The notes beneath the pieces were generated by a model. The model was not told where the DNA came from. It searched no databases and saw nothing but the letters and a program-made list of their open reading frames with translations. From positions 67,037,869 to 67,101,868 of the forward strand of contig NC_046683.1 in assembly GCF_009870125.1 (NCBI RefSeq): a stretch of 64,000 nt of DNA. The letters run 5' to 3'. The position numbers and the translations under genes are program-made. Source of the DNA: Drosophila pseudoobscura. Its lineage: Eukaryota > Arthropoda > Insecta > Diptera > Drosophilidae. The stretch's first letter is position 1, and each line of letters begins with the position of its first letter. Positions 39,501 through 50,287 of this stretch are shown here, in pieces.

Positions 39501-41607
39501 CTGAGCGGAAAGCGGTAGAAGACTGTCGCCCTTCATCTTGCACTGCTGGGCAAAGTGTCCGACGCCACCGCACTGGAAGCAGGTGAGCACTCCACCATCA
39601 CAGCCACCCATGTCCATGTCGGGGCCAGTCAATGCTGCTATGTGCTTCTTGTGCCTCCATTGCTGCTTCTTGTATTTGGTAAAATTCACCGATTTTTTAC
39701 CTCTCACAAATTTCTTTTTCTGTATGTTGATGGTCACAAAGTTCTCGTTCAGTTTGCCCGAGGCCACACGCTCCTCTAGCTTTTTTCTGGCTGCAGCTCG
39801 CTTCTCATTCACTGGGAAGTTGCCTCCGCCTCCGGCCATTGTGGGCATGGCAAAGGTACTTATATAGCGCTGGGCTGTTTCGTCTACCAGTTCCAGTTCC
39901 CGGGGATTGATGCGTGGCACGGAGGTTACATCGCCCGCCTCCAGGGCAAGCATATATTTGAGATCTTCTGGATTCAGGGGCTGGCTCTGTTCTTCTTCCT
40001 CTTGTTCGGGCACTGACTCTGCAGCTGGAGGAGCTTTCTTTGACTTGGTCTTCTTCTCAGCCATTGGCTTTTTCTCTGCCTTCGGCTTCTTCTCTGCTTT
40101 TGGCTTCTTCTCTGCTTTTAGCTGCTTCTCTGCCTTTGGCTTCTTTTCTGCTTTGGGCTTCTGGGTGGTTTGTCTTTTGCCAGCTGCTTGCTTACGCTTT
40201 ACGTTGCCTTTCTTTACTCCGTCCGGCTCGTAGGTGGCATCTTGTTCTTCATCATCCGCAGAGAAGTCATTGAGCATGGTCTCTTCTTCGGGGTCCGGTA
40301 AGGACATTTCCATCGGTTCCGAGCTTGCTTCTGCTTCTGCTTCGTGTACCTCTGGCTCTACCTCAGGAACAACCTTTCGTCGCTTGGCTAATTGTCGATA
40401 CTCCTGCTGTTCCGGCTCCTCGTCACTTTCGGCCACAACAGAGTCGGAATCGCTGTCCGCTTCCTGCTCAACAGATGGTAACGCCACCACGTCCGTGTCT
40501 GCCACTTGCTTTGGCTCTGCCTTCACTTCAGGCTGCTGCTGGTGCTCTTCCAAACTCCTGCTTTGCCTCAGCATGCTCAGATCGATGTTCGCCAGGCCGT
40601 AGTTGACTTTCGTGGGCAAATGATCGGCATTGTTATTGGGCTCTAGCTCTGGGCTGTGCATATCAGCGTCAAGAGTGTTTTCCATAGTGTTCCTCTGCAG
40701 CCAGCCTTCGTCCACCTGTGTCTTGATGGCATCTTTGGGCTGATCCGTGGCAAGATGTGGATTGGCAATCATGGCCAACTCTTTCTCTTTGTATTCCTGC
40801 GCCTTGCGTATGAGAATCGTCTCAAAGTCGGGCAGCTCTTCGGCGAGATCGTCGTGCCCTGGCCGACCAGATGAGACAGAGGCACCCACATTGGAGGAAC
40901 AGCGTGAGAGTGGCTTGCGGGGATTGCGCTTGGCAAAGCCGCGTGTGGATTGAAATAGTTTGGCGCTAAGGCTAGGCTTTAAGCTGGCCGCCTGCTGTTT
41001 TGGCTGAGCAGAACCGTGTGGTATTGAAGAGCCCAATGGCTCTGGCTGCTGCTTCTTGCTTACATCTGTGCCCCAGGCATTTTGATTGAGCTGCAGCTCT
41101 TCCACGGCTTCGAATTTCCTTATCACATGATTTTCATCACGATTTACGAGATTGGTTAGGGCCTGCGGATTTGGCAACTCCTCAAGATTGGAGAATCCTC
41201 CACTCTGCGCTTGCTGATTCACAATAGATGATATATCCATCGGTAGTTGGGGTGCATTCTGCATGCTGATATCGCTGTCCAGCAGGGTGACACCCAGATC
41301 ACTTGCCTGCGACATTTCCAGTACGTCGAACCCATCCTCGCTGAGCACGTCGTTGAGGGTCTCCTCCAGAAATGAAGTCTTGAGCTTGTAATACATCTTG
41401 TAGGAGTCGCGGATGTCCTGGCCGGCCTCGCGTATGTCGTACTGTCCGCAAACAAATAAACAAAGTGCAGATTCTATGCGTGCTGCACTCAAATTTCAAT
41501 CTCACCTTGGAGGGCACACGGCCATGCTTCTTCTTAAAGTCCCTCTCCCATAACTTGACGCGCAGCTTGTACTTTTCATATTTTTGCTTAAAGATTGGAT
41601 CGTCCAT
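36562..41607 (-). CDS. RecQ4: RecQ4 DNA helicase, 7 exons, 1,558 aa
   Basis: 3'-5' RecQ-family helicase needed for replication initiation and DNA repair in the nucleus. Exons, 5' to 3': 41607-41506, 41441-38996, 38936-38285, 38224-37475, 37417-37242, 37176-36860, 36795-36562; phases all agree. The N-terminus (MDDPIF..., with RVKLWERDFKKKHGR) is the Sld2-like replication region of RecQ4. A Lys/Ala/Glu/Pro repeat (KAEKKP units) is encoded at about 40,050-40,170. A CCHC zinc knuckle CFQCGGVGHFAQQC lies near residue 654. Walker A TGSGKS is at about 870-875 and the DEAH box at about 975-978. The C-terminal helicase motif FGMGINKPDIR and the arginine finger region EIGRAGRDG follow. Length is close to the fly protein. 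The 60-nt intron 3 (38225-38284) is a multiple of three and has no stop in frame. Confidence 0.96.
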
Positions 41608-41876
41608 GGTTAACAATACAAATTAGAACATCAACAAATGCTGCGGCAGCCACACGTCCAGAACGAATACACCTACAAAATGCATATATACAATGAGAGC
41701 GAGTGAGATGCGAGATGCCTGCCACTCCAGCTAGAGCAGCAAGCCCCGCTCAGCTTACGGTTTACGGTTAAAGCCAGTACTTACAAATTGCGAAGAAAAC
41801 GTGTGAAGTGTGGGCAATAAAGGAGAGCGAGGAGCGAGGAGCGAAGGTGAGCGCGCGAAAATTTTGGGGCCGATAA

Positions 41877-42180
41877 AATATACCGTCCGATCCTCAGAAA
41901 TATACGAAAATATACCGTCTCATTTTAAAAATATACCGTAAGTATACTGACGAATTCAAATTGTATTAGGCATATTCCTCGTTTTAGATATTCCTTAACC
42001 GATTTGAAGAGGGCGAGAGGGCCAAAAACTCTCAATTAGGCCCTCAAGAGCGCCAATCGAAATTGTTGGAAAACAAAAAAAATATATATATATACCATTG
42101 TTCTCAAATATACCTTTTAAAATTAAATTAAATAGATAAAATTGATCTTATATACCGCTATACCGTAAAAATACCGTCTG
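41877..42180 (-). promoter_or_regulatory. GGTATATTT-box promoter cassette, copy B (RecQ4)
   Basis: Read on the minus strand toward RecQ4, it has two blocks. The upstream block (42180-42093) carries GACGGTATTTTTACGGTATA and a final GGTATATAT. The downstream block (41957-41871) starts GAATTCGTCAGTATACTTAC and ends ACGGTATATTTTATCG. The downstream block matches the MED24 copy at about 77 of 87 positions by hand count, ungapped. The boxes fit Ohler motif 6. The block ends about 265 bases before the RecQ4 start codon. Confidence 0.65.
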
Positions 42181-42615
42181 CTCAATTTTTGGCCGGAAGA
42201 CCGTTCCTGCCGGAATTGGAGACGAAAAGCCAAATCATTTTTTCGTCGCACAAGAGAGCAGCAGTGTGACCATGCAGTATACAATACAGCGCGGGCTGCA
42301 AGACCGATCAGCTGTTTCAGTGCTGCCAGACTGTAGTATAAAGAACGACAATTTAAGTCTATTAAAATAATATAAAATAATCAAAATAGCTATATCTGTG
42401 TTGCTGTTCGTTAATACAGTGTGCGATTTGATACTATATAACTTAAATGCTATTATACTCTAGTGGGTCTGTAGTGAAGCGCTGCCAGACTGTAGAATTA
42501 AGCGGGACAATTTAAACTCATTAATAAACTTATTAGCATATTTGACAAAAAAATTGTACGCTATGCATTCCATAATTCAAATTATTACTAATACGCATAT
42601 TATTCTTGTGTTGTT

Positions 42616-42621
42616 TTTATT
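42616..42621 (-). terminator. Nmt polyadenylation signal
   Basis: AATAAA on the minus strand, about 260 bases past the Nmt stop. Confidence 0.5.
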
Positions 42622-42878
42622 CGTACAAAATATTCAAGCCTGGCAATTGCCAAATGCATTTTTCATAAACAAATTTTTGTAAAGAACTTTTCGTCTTGGA
42701 AAATCGCCTGTGTAGAGAAAAGCTAAGTAAAGAAGCGCCCGCCCGCACGTGATTAAAGAAAAGTTAGACTTTCAGCACAGCTGGCGGGATGTGGGGAATT
42801 TGGTCAACGTGATTCGAACGGGGCGAGAATGTAGAAAAGACTGGTCTGGTGTGAGAAAGTGCAAGTGGTAGAGTCTTC

Positions 42879-44446
42879 TTACATGAGAATCAGGGCAATT
42901 TCCTCCGGCTGCATGGCCGGGCAACGCCAGTTATACAAATAGTATTGCAGGTTTCCGTCGCCGGCCCCGAACTTCAATGGTGTAAAGTACTTTTTGTTTT
43001 CCATCAGATCTAGGGCGTTGTAGACATCCATTTGAACATTACGGGCCGATATCAATGCATCGTTCATCAGGTCCAGCCAAGGGGTTTTGGTCGAAACGTT
43101 GTAGAAGGAATATGCGGCCCGGACAGCCTTGTGCACCGGATGGTGCATCACAGAGGATGGCAGACAATAGTAGCTGGTCAGATCGGTGATGTTGCCCTTC
43201 TCATCCGCCACCACAAAGCAATCGATGATGCCCTCCCGGGGTGTGAACCAGTGACGGAACTCCTCTTTGCTGAATACTGGGGAGAGTGAGAATTTCTTCA
43301 GATAGTCCTCGAGCAGCTTATGGGCCTTGTCCATATCCTTGGCTGTGATGCGACGATATCCCTTGGTCTTAGTTTGATCTGGCAGTTTGTAGAGCTTCAC
43401 AGTGCGCTGCATGGTCATGTTGCGAGCCAAGTGCGAGAAGCGCACATCCACCAGTTTCTTGGGATTCAGCGAACGGTGCCAGTACCGACAGGTGGCCACC
43501 GGAGTAGGCAAGACAACTCCGGCAGTATAGGCAGCTTGGAAAATACCCGTAATGTTGACGCGTCGCGTTATCTCACGTATCAAGACCGGGGCGACACGTT
43601 TGCTTCGCAATTTCTTGTGCACGCACAAGAAGTTAATGTCGACGACTTTTAAGACTTTGTCGTAGGCCTTGAGTTTGCTCGGAATGGCTGAGATGAAACC
43701 CACAAGCTTGCCGGACTTCTCAACGCGCACACCGACATGCCATTCTCTTTTCCAGCCAGGTGGCTGCAGCGACCATTTGAGGAACTCTGGTTGATAGTCG
43801 AATCGGAACATGGCGTCATCGTCCTCAACATAGTTCTCGTTCAACAGAGTATACAGTTCCTTCAGGTCATTGGTGTCGTTAAGATCCAATGTGACCCACT
43901 TGAAACCGCCGGGCAAAGTGTACGGTTCGGCTCGAATTGTGGCGACCTCCTTGTTCGGCTCAATACACTCATTGGTGGTCACTTGCTCATCCAGCTTTGT
44001 CACTGGCTGTGTGGACCAAAAGGCAAACTTTTTCGCCTGACGGCTAGCCACCACATCAGAGACAGCCTGGAGTAAGGCCTGCTGCTTGCCTGAAAGGGAA
44101 TCGGATGTATTTATTCTAATATATCATAGGCATGCTAGGCTCCTCCCACCGCGAAAAATGATTCCTGACCAAACCTAACCTCATTTTTGTAATTTTAAGG
44201 ATGGTCTGTGTTTTCGGTGTGGGAGTGGGAGTGGTAAAGCTTACTTGCAGCCGCCGCAGAGGTAGCGCCATTTGTGGTCTCCTGCGCCAAAGCCTCATTC
44301 TCGTTCTCAGAGTCGTGCATTTTTAAGCCGGCAATGACTTTTTCCAACATTTCCTCCGATGCTGCCGTCACTTCTTTGACCGCCTGCGTAAGGTCCTGTG
44401 CAGCATTTTCGTCCACATCGGATGAGGCTGGCTTGTTGTTCGGCAT
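42879..44446 (-). CDS. Nmt: Glycylpeptide N-tetradecanoyltransferase, 2 exons, 470 aa
   Basis: Transfers myristate from myristoyl-CoA to the N-terminal glycine of client proteins in the cytosol. Exon 1 is 44446-44245 and exon 2 is 44089-42879; the join gives [18 protein letters not shown] in phase. The first in-frame ATG begins [14 protein letters not shown]. An acidic, variable N-terminus is followed by the two GNAT-like halves of the NMT fold, with [31 protein letters not shown] and [19 protein letters not shown]. The protein ends EIALILM, the C-terminus whose carboxylate acts as catalytic base in NMTs. Length matches the fly enzyme (about 472 aa). It is divergent from UXS across about 330 bases. 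Confidence 0.96.
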
Positions 44447-44627
44447 GTTCTGCACTTCTTAATTGTTGATTGTGAAAATATTTTAACAAAATATAAAATT
44501 GCAATGAATCGCAAAAACTACAACCAGCTGACTCAAAAATACTAATAGTATTTTATACACTTAGTTGGTATTTATTTTGGGGCTGAAAGTCATTTCCTAG
44601 CCCTGCAAATACTTTCAGTAACAAATT

Positions 44628-44635
44628 TATCGATA
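44628..44635. promoter_or_regulatory. DRE in the shared Nmt/UXS promoter
   Basis: Exact TATCGATA, overlapped by a second CGATATCG palindrome. It lies about 180 bases upstream of the Nmt start and 140 upstream of UXS, so one DREF site could serve both divergent housekeeping genes. A GTTGGTATTTAT word at 44,563-44,574 is a near match to motif 6. Confidence 0.6.
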
Positions 44636-44774
44636 TCGTTTCGGTGCCTGATAACATTGTCTAAATTGTTAATATAGTTTTATAGTTTAAGAATGCAATG
44701 TGGCGATTTCAATCGTTGATAAGCATTGGGAAGCAGTCTAGTTCTCACAAAGCAAGCCAAACGTCATCGTCACG

Positions 44775-46394
44775 ATGATGACGGCAACAAAGAAGCGCAT
44801 AAAAATAGTCGCCGCAGCATCGTTCTCCTTGCTGCTGGTGGTCTACTTGTACAGAGCGATCAGTGCCTCCACCGTGGGAATGCCTGGTGGTGTGGGGGTG
44901 GTGGGACGGCTGTCCGGACCCATTGAGGAGGAGCAGCAGGGCCAGTGGCCACCCACGGAAGATGCTATACAAAGAAGCCTGCAGAACGCCTACGATGCCC
45001 ACAATTCCCTTATCAAAGAGCAGCGTGCGGAGCTGCAGCGCACCAAAGAGCAATTGGCCCAGTTAGAGGAGCAAATCCGTTCGCTCCAGACCAGCACGCC
45101 TCGCAAATATCCCAAAGTCAAATACCTTAATTACAAGAATCGCAAAAGAATCCTCATCACCGGAGGAGCAGGCTTTGTGGGCTCCCATCTCGTTGATGAT
45201 CTGATGATCCAGGGTCACGAAGTAATTGTGGTGGACAATTTTTTCACCGGTCGCAAGCGCAATGTGGCCCACTGGCTGGGACACGAGAACTTTGAGCTCA
45301 TCCACCATGACATTGTTAATCCGCTGTTCATTGAAATTGACGAGATCTATCACCTGGCCTCGCCGGCCTCCCCACCGCACTACATGTATAATCCGGTGAA
45401 AACCATCAAGACAAACACCATGGGCACCATTAACGTACTGGGCCTAGCGAAGCGAGTGATGGCCAAGGTTCTGATTGCCAGCACCTCGGAAGTGTACGGC
45501 GATCCGACAGTTCATCCGCAGCCGGAGACTTATTGGGGCCACGTGAATCCAATTGGACCACGAGCCTGCTATGACGAGGGAAAGCGTGTCTCCGAGACCC
45601 TGAGCTATGCGTATGCCAAACAGGTACGTGAATGTTCGTAAATCGATTCGACGTCACTTGCATTTCTGGCTCGCATCCAGAAATTAAGCAGTATTTTCCT
45701 GATTTGATCTGCACTCAAGCATTAAACGATTTCAATTGGAATGCTGTGAATGCTGAATCAGCCAGCGGCCAGCCACTAATTGGCGTGCAAAGTTTCACGT
45801 TCCGCATGGGGGCAGTTCGTCATGATATAAGATTTCTATACCATCGCTCACCAATCTGTTGTTTCTGTTTACCCGCAGGAAAAAGTCCAAGTTCGCGTGG
45901 CCCGTATCTTCAATACGTACGGACCGAGGATGCACATGAACGATGGCCGTGTGGTGTCCAATTTCATCCTACAGGCTCTGCGCAACGAGACCATCACTGT
46001 CTATGGCAATGGCCGGCAGACGCGCTCCTTCCAGTACGTTTCGGATCTGGTTGATGGGATGATAGCACTAATGGCATCCAACTACACTCAGCCGGTGAAC
46101 CTGGGCAATCCCGTGGAGCAGAGCATCGAGGAGTTTGCCCAAATCATCAAGCAATTGGTGGGCGGACCGAGTCCGATTAAGCAGACCAAAGCCGTGGAGG
46201 ATGATCCCCAGCGACGCAAACCGGACATTACGCGGGCCAGACACTATCTGAAGTGGGAGCCAAAGGTTCCGCTCGAAAGGGGTCTGCGGCAGACAATCTC
46301 CTACTTTCGCAACGAACTGGCGCGCAGCGACCGGTTCCAAGAGAGCTCCAACAAGTACTTCGATTCGCCCGACTTGCAGCGAAGTCGCCCCTAA
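44775..46394 (+). CDS. Uxs: UDP-glucuronate decarboxylase (UDP-xylose synthase), 2 exons, 454 aa
   Basis: Converts UDP-glucuronate to UDP-xylose in the Golgi/ER, the sugar donor for proteoglycan linkage and Notch O-glucose xylosylation. Exons 44775-45623 and 45879-46394 join in phase at [15 protein letters not shown]. It is a type II membrane protein: a short cytoplasmic N-terminus, one hydrophobic segment at residues about 10-27, then a coiled-coil-like stem (65-105). An extended-SDR domain follows, with the NAD-binding GGAGFVGSH at 130-138, catalytic Ser/Thr in ASTSEVYGD and the YDEGK pair (Tyr266, Lys270). Two ATGs are adjacent at 44775 and 44778; the first is used here. It is the orthologue of D. 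melanogaster CG7979 as I recall. Confidence 0.95.
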
Positions 46395-46964
46395 ATATAG
46401 ACCTATATGTAGTGTAAATTCGTGTGTGCCTGTATGCCAAACCCAAAATACCATTGGAGTTGGTAACGCAACGTCTCTAGTCTGCAAAAAAATGTAAATA
46501 TGACCATCGATATAGCCCTAATTGTAAGCCTCTTAAGCCATAAGCTCATGGATTGGATCAGATTGGTGGGGGAATGGGGATCCAAAATCCATACATAACA
46601 AAAGGGATTAGATCTAAGAAGCTACAGGAACAGAAGCAGCGTAATCCTTGGCTTTCTAAATCCTATCCTTTGCCCTGTATGCATTCCTTTTTGGAAGGTA
46701 TTTGCATCGTTCTAGAAATTCACCATTTTAGGTTTAAGTAGGGTGTTGTAAACCATTAAAAAAAGATCGTTTTTCTTTTCAATCTAATCATACCCGGACA
46801 AGTACTTTACTAACTATTGTATGTACAATTACAATGCTTACTCTAGGGCTTAAACACACACTAGGCACACTAGTATACAAGGAGTACGTCCAATCTTATG
46901 ACTATATTTGCACCCAGACTTATCAACTAGATCAACTAGACTTCTACTTCTATTTTTGTTTCTT
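46395..46964. other. convergent 3' flanks of UXS and ERR
   Basis: No gene is seen. An ATTAAA at 46755-46760 may be the UXS polyA signal. No clear signal was found for ERR on the other strand. Confidence 0.5.
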
Positions 46965-48502
46965 TCACCTGGCTAGCGGTTCGAGCATTTCCAGAAACAG
47001 CTTCTTCATCGTAATTACCTCATCGCGTGCCACGCCGCGCCAAAAGCGTCGCAAAATATCGTCTGCTTGCCGCAGCGAGGGCAGGATGAGCAGCAGCTGC
47101 TGTTGATGGGACACCGCGGAGGAGTGGCGAAGCAGGTAGACAACATCGTTCAGTGAATTTAGTATGGTGTCGCGAAAGGCGCGCAGGGAACTCTGATCGT
47201 CGAGCAAGATGTCACAGTTGGACAGGAGAAGAGCCTTCAGTAAATAGTACTCCTCCCGACGGGGCGATATCCTCTCCATGCGTTGGGCAATCTGAACGCA
47301 GTGATAGTAGAACTCCGTATAGCCGCACTCTTTGGCCAACAGCTCGTCCATCCAGACGTCGGTAGCGAAGCACAGTTTTCCATTGAAAGGCAACGATCGG
47401 AACGTCAGTTGGAGTGTTAGAATCTCCGCCCATGAAACCTGCAGCAGCTTCATCTGATCGTTGAGGGGGAGCTCTATAAAGCCAGGAATCTGTTTGGCCC
47501 AGCCAATCACACTGACCAGCTCCTTGTCGTAGATATCGCTCAGCACGCTGAGTATCTCATTGGGATCGTTGTTGTTGTTTTGGAAAATGCATGTTCCATT
47601 TGACGTGACGCCCGCACTGCTACTGCCGCCACCGCCGCCACTGCTCTCTAGCTTAATGCTACCCGACGAGGAGGAGGCCTCATCATTGCAGCCACTGGTC
47701 GTGTGCGGCTGTTGTGATGGCGTTTGCACGCTCAGGGCATCCGGCTCGTAGGAATTGAGCACTTCAAGTATCTTTACATCACACAGCGACGTGGTGTTGG
47801 ACTGGTAGAGCAGCTGCATGGTCTGATACGAGTTCGAGACGGGATTCCGTCGATACTTTTGCCGCCCTCCGCGCACCCGATCCAAACGCACGCCCTCCTG
47901 CGATAGCACAAATTGGTGAATAATTAATAACAAAGAATGATTAGAAATTGGATCGTCAAGGTTACCTTGAGCATACCCATGAGAAGGCACTTCTGGAAGC
48001 GACAGGCCTGGCAAGCCTTTCGTCGCCGCTTGTTTATCTCGCACTCGTTGTTCGCTGGACACGTGTACTCGATGTTACCCTGAATGGTGCGCTTGAAGAA
48101 GGCCTTGCAGGCCTCGCAGCTGGCGACACCATAGTGGAATCCAGACGCCACATCCCCGCACACCAGGCACAGGCGACGCAGCTCATCACGAACGGATCCA
48201 GCATTTGCACTGGCATTGATAGCCGATCCTCCGCCGCCGTTGCCACTGCCCGCTCCGCCGCCCTTGATGCTGTCGCCGTCGTTACTCAGCGAAACGTTGT
48301 GAAGATCGCAGGATAGGGAAGTCGTTGAGCTGCACAGCTGACGCTCTGGTGACACGGACGGGGAGGACTTCATTCCGCTATTGCTGTTGCAGGAGTTGCT
48401 TTGCGCTGTCGTTGCCTTTGAGGTGGGACTGTAGCAGGCTGCTCCGGCCGAGGATGTGTCTACCTCCTGCTTGATGTGTAAGATGCTCACTCCGTCGGAC
48501 AT
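46965..48502 (-). CDS. ERR: Estrogen-related receptor (nuclear receptor), 2 exons, 489 aa
   Basis: Ligand-independent nuclear receptor that switches on glycolytic and biosynthetic genes in fly larvae. Exons are 48502-47966 and 47897-46965; phase 0 join [22 protein letters not shown]. The N-terminal region (1-110) is Ser/Gly-rich and begins [15 protein letters not shown], with a sumoylation-type IKQE. The two-zinc-finger DBD starts at Cys112. Its P-box EACKA is specific to the ERR/SF-1 type that binds extended half-sites (TNAAGGTCA). A T/A-box with GGRQKYRR follows, then a Ser/Gly hinge and a ligand-binding domain ending in the AF-2-like helix [13 protein letters not shown] minus-strand acceptor (CTTAATCCTCCAG, about 48,521) just upstream indicates a 5' leader intron. 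Length matches the fly protein. Confidence 0.96.
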
Positions 48503-50287
48503 ATTCGAGAATTGGAGCTGGAGGATTAAGAGGGTAATAGTTTAATTTATCGCGCTACAAAATAAATGAACAAAACGCGCCGCACTGTGGTTCAGTTACA
48601 CTGATACTCGAAATGCCGAGATTATGTTCTTTTTATTGGTGTTTCGCGTGACTTGCAACCACTGTGCAGCACCAATGCCTAATCAGAATGAGGGGAAGGT
48701 GCACACACACATGCGAATCCAAACATACATATGCAAAATGCAATTAAGAGTGCAATGGGTTGCGAACCTACTTGGTCTCTGTTTCTCTTCCGCGGACTGT
48801 GGGCTGACTGAACGGAACAGAACGGAACATCCAACGAACGCTGGAAAAGTACAAAAACGGCCCACGCTCGCACACAGCAGACTGTGATAACGGTACCGTG
48901 CGTGGAGTACCAAAAATTAAAGCTAACGGTACTACAAATCACGACGCACAGCGCTGACCCGACGCTGATTAGAAAAAGTAAAAAAAAGCGCGCAAGCAAA
49001 GACAATGGGGGGTAGGAGGTGGCGACATGGGGGCCAGAAGCAGCCAGGTTGGAGATGAAAGATAAGCCAACCATTTCCTTATCACGCTTAGCAAACGTCA
49101 CAATTAAAAGCCCGCACGGTGTCTGTTTACATACTTACATAAAGTATTCGTTGAGGATCTCTTTTGTGTAATCAGCAGAAGTAGAGTTTTTAAAGTACAC
49201 ACGAATATGGCTAATAAACGAAAAAAAAATCAACAGCAATACATATCGCTTTGTATGTACATATGCATATGTATATGTATATGTATTTATTTTGGTTCGA
49301 GCACTTTGTTATTGCTTTTGGTATCTGTCTGTCTGCATCTTGGGCAATTCGAAATGGTTAAGTAGCTTTCCGTTAATTATACGCGGTTTAAAATTTCGTG
49401 TTACTGCCTTTACTACTAGACATTTTTATGTTATTGCTTATGTAGAACTATGAATATTGCACATGCACTTCCCAATAAGATGTGCGCTGCAGACAGCATC
49501 AGGCATCGATTTTACTCTATGCTAGGCTATTACACTCTCGAACAAGGCACGATATCTTCTCTTGCAGAGCCACACGTCACACTATTTCCAAATTCTGGTT
49601 TTTCTTCTGCTCATTTTTGCTTTATTTCAGACAAAAATATGCATATTAAAAAGATTAAAAAAAATTTTATGCAGTGAGAAGAAGAAACACTCCTAGGGAT
49701 GGGCAGATGGATGTCGCCACCGCACTTTACAGCACTGTCGGTGACTAGTTGTAAAATACAACCATGGGTTCTCTTTAATTTGCCCGCCCTGGTTTCTCTG
49801 TTGCTGTCCAAGCTGCATATGTGTGGATGCTTGTGTGTGTGTGTGCAAAACAGAGCAAAAACAATTGCGCGACAAAAAAATCCAAATATCATTAAATATT
49901 ACGTAGCTTCAGTAAAATATTCACCCTGCAACTCGTAAGTGTGGTCCTGCAAATATTAATTTAAGCGAACAGAAAACGTTTCCTACACAAAGAGGTAAAA
50001 AAACGCTCCCTAGTCACGTAAATTTTGTGTTTTGTTTGTTGTTGCTGCTTTTATCAGCAGCCCCTATCCCCAACGTGTACATTCGGACATATGTACATGT
50101 ATGTACGTGCATGTTGATGTATTTATTAACATATTTATTGCGCTGCCTGCTTTGATATTAGCCACCGCACTAAAACAGTGGCTAAAACCTATGCTGCAAT
50201 GGGGAATGGCTTCCACAACTCAAGTTTTTTGTTTTGTTGCTTAATCTTTTATTGCAGCTCCTTAGTCCCGTTGCACACAGCACAACG
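48503..50287. other. divergent ERR/Atg18a upstream region
   Basis: No protein gene is seen. The ERR leader intron begins here. An acceptor TTTTATTGCAG at 50,257 lies 30 bases before the Atg18a ATG, so Atg18a also has an untranslated first exon in this interval (a candidate donor AGAG|GTAAAA lies near 49,995). ATATGTATATG runs lie at about 49,250-49,290. Confidence 0.5.

Larger units (their letters stand above)
41608..42878. other. RecQ4 promoter and Nmt 3' flank
   Basis: No gene is seen. It contains the reverse-oriented GGTATATTT cassette (41,877-42,180), two related words GCTGCCAGACTGTAG at about 42,325 and 42,481 about 155 bases apart, and the Nmt polyA signal. Confidence 0.6.
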
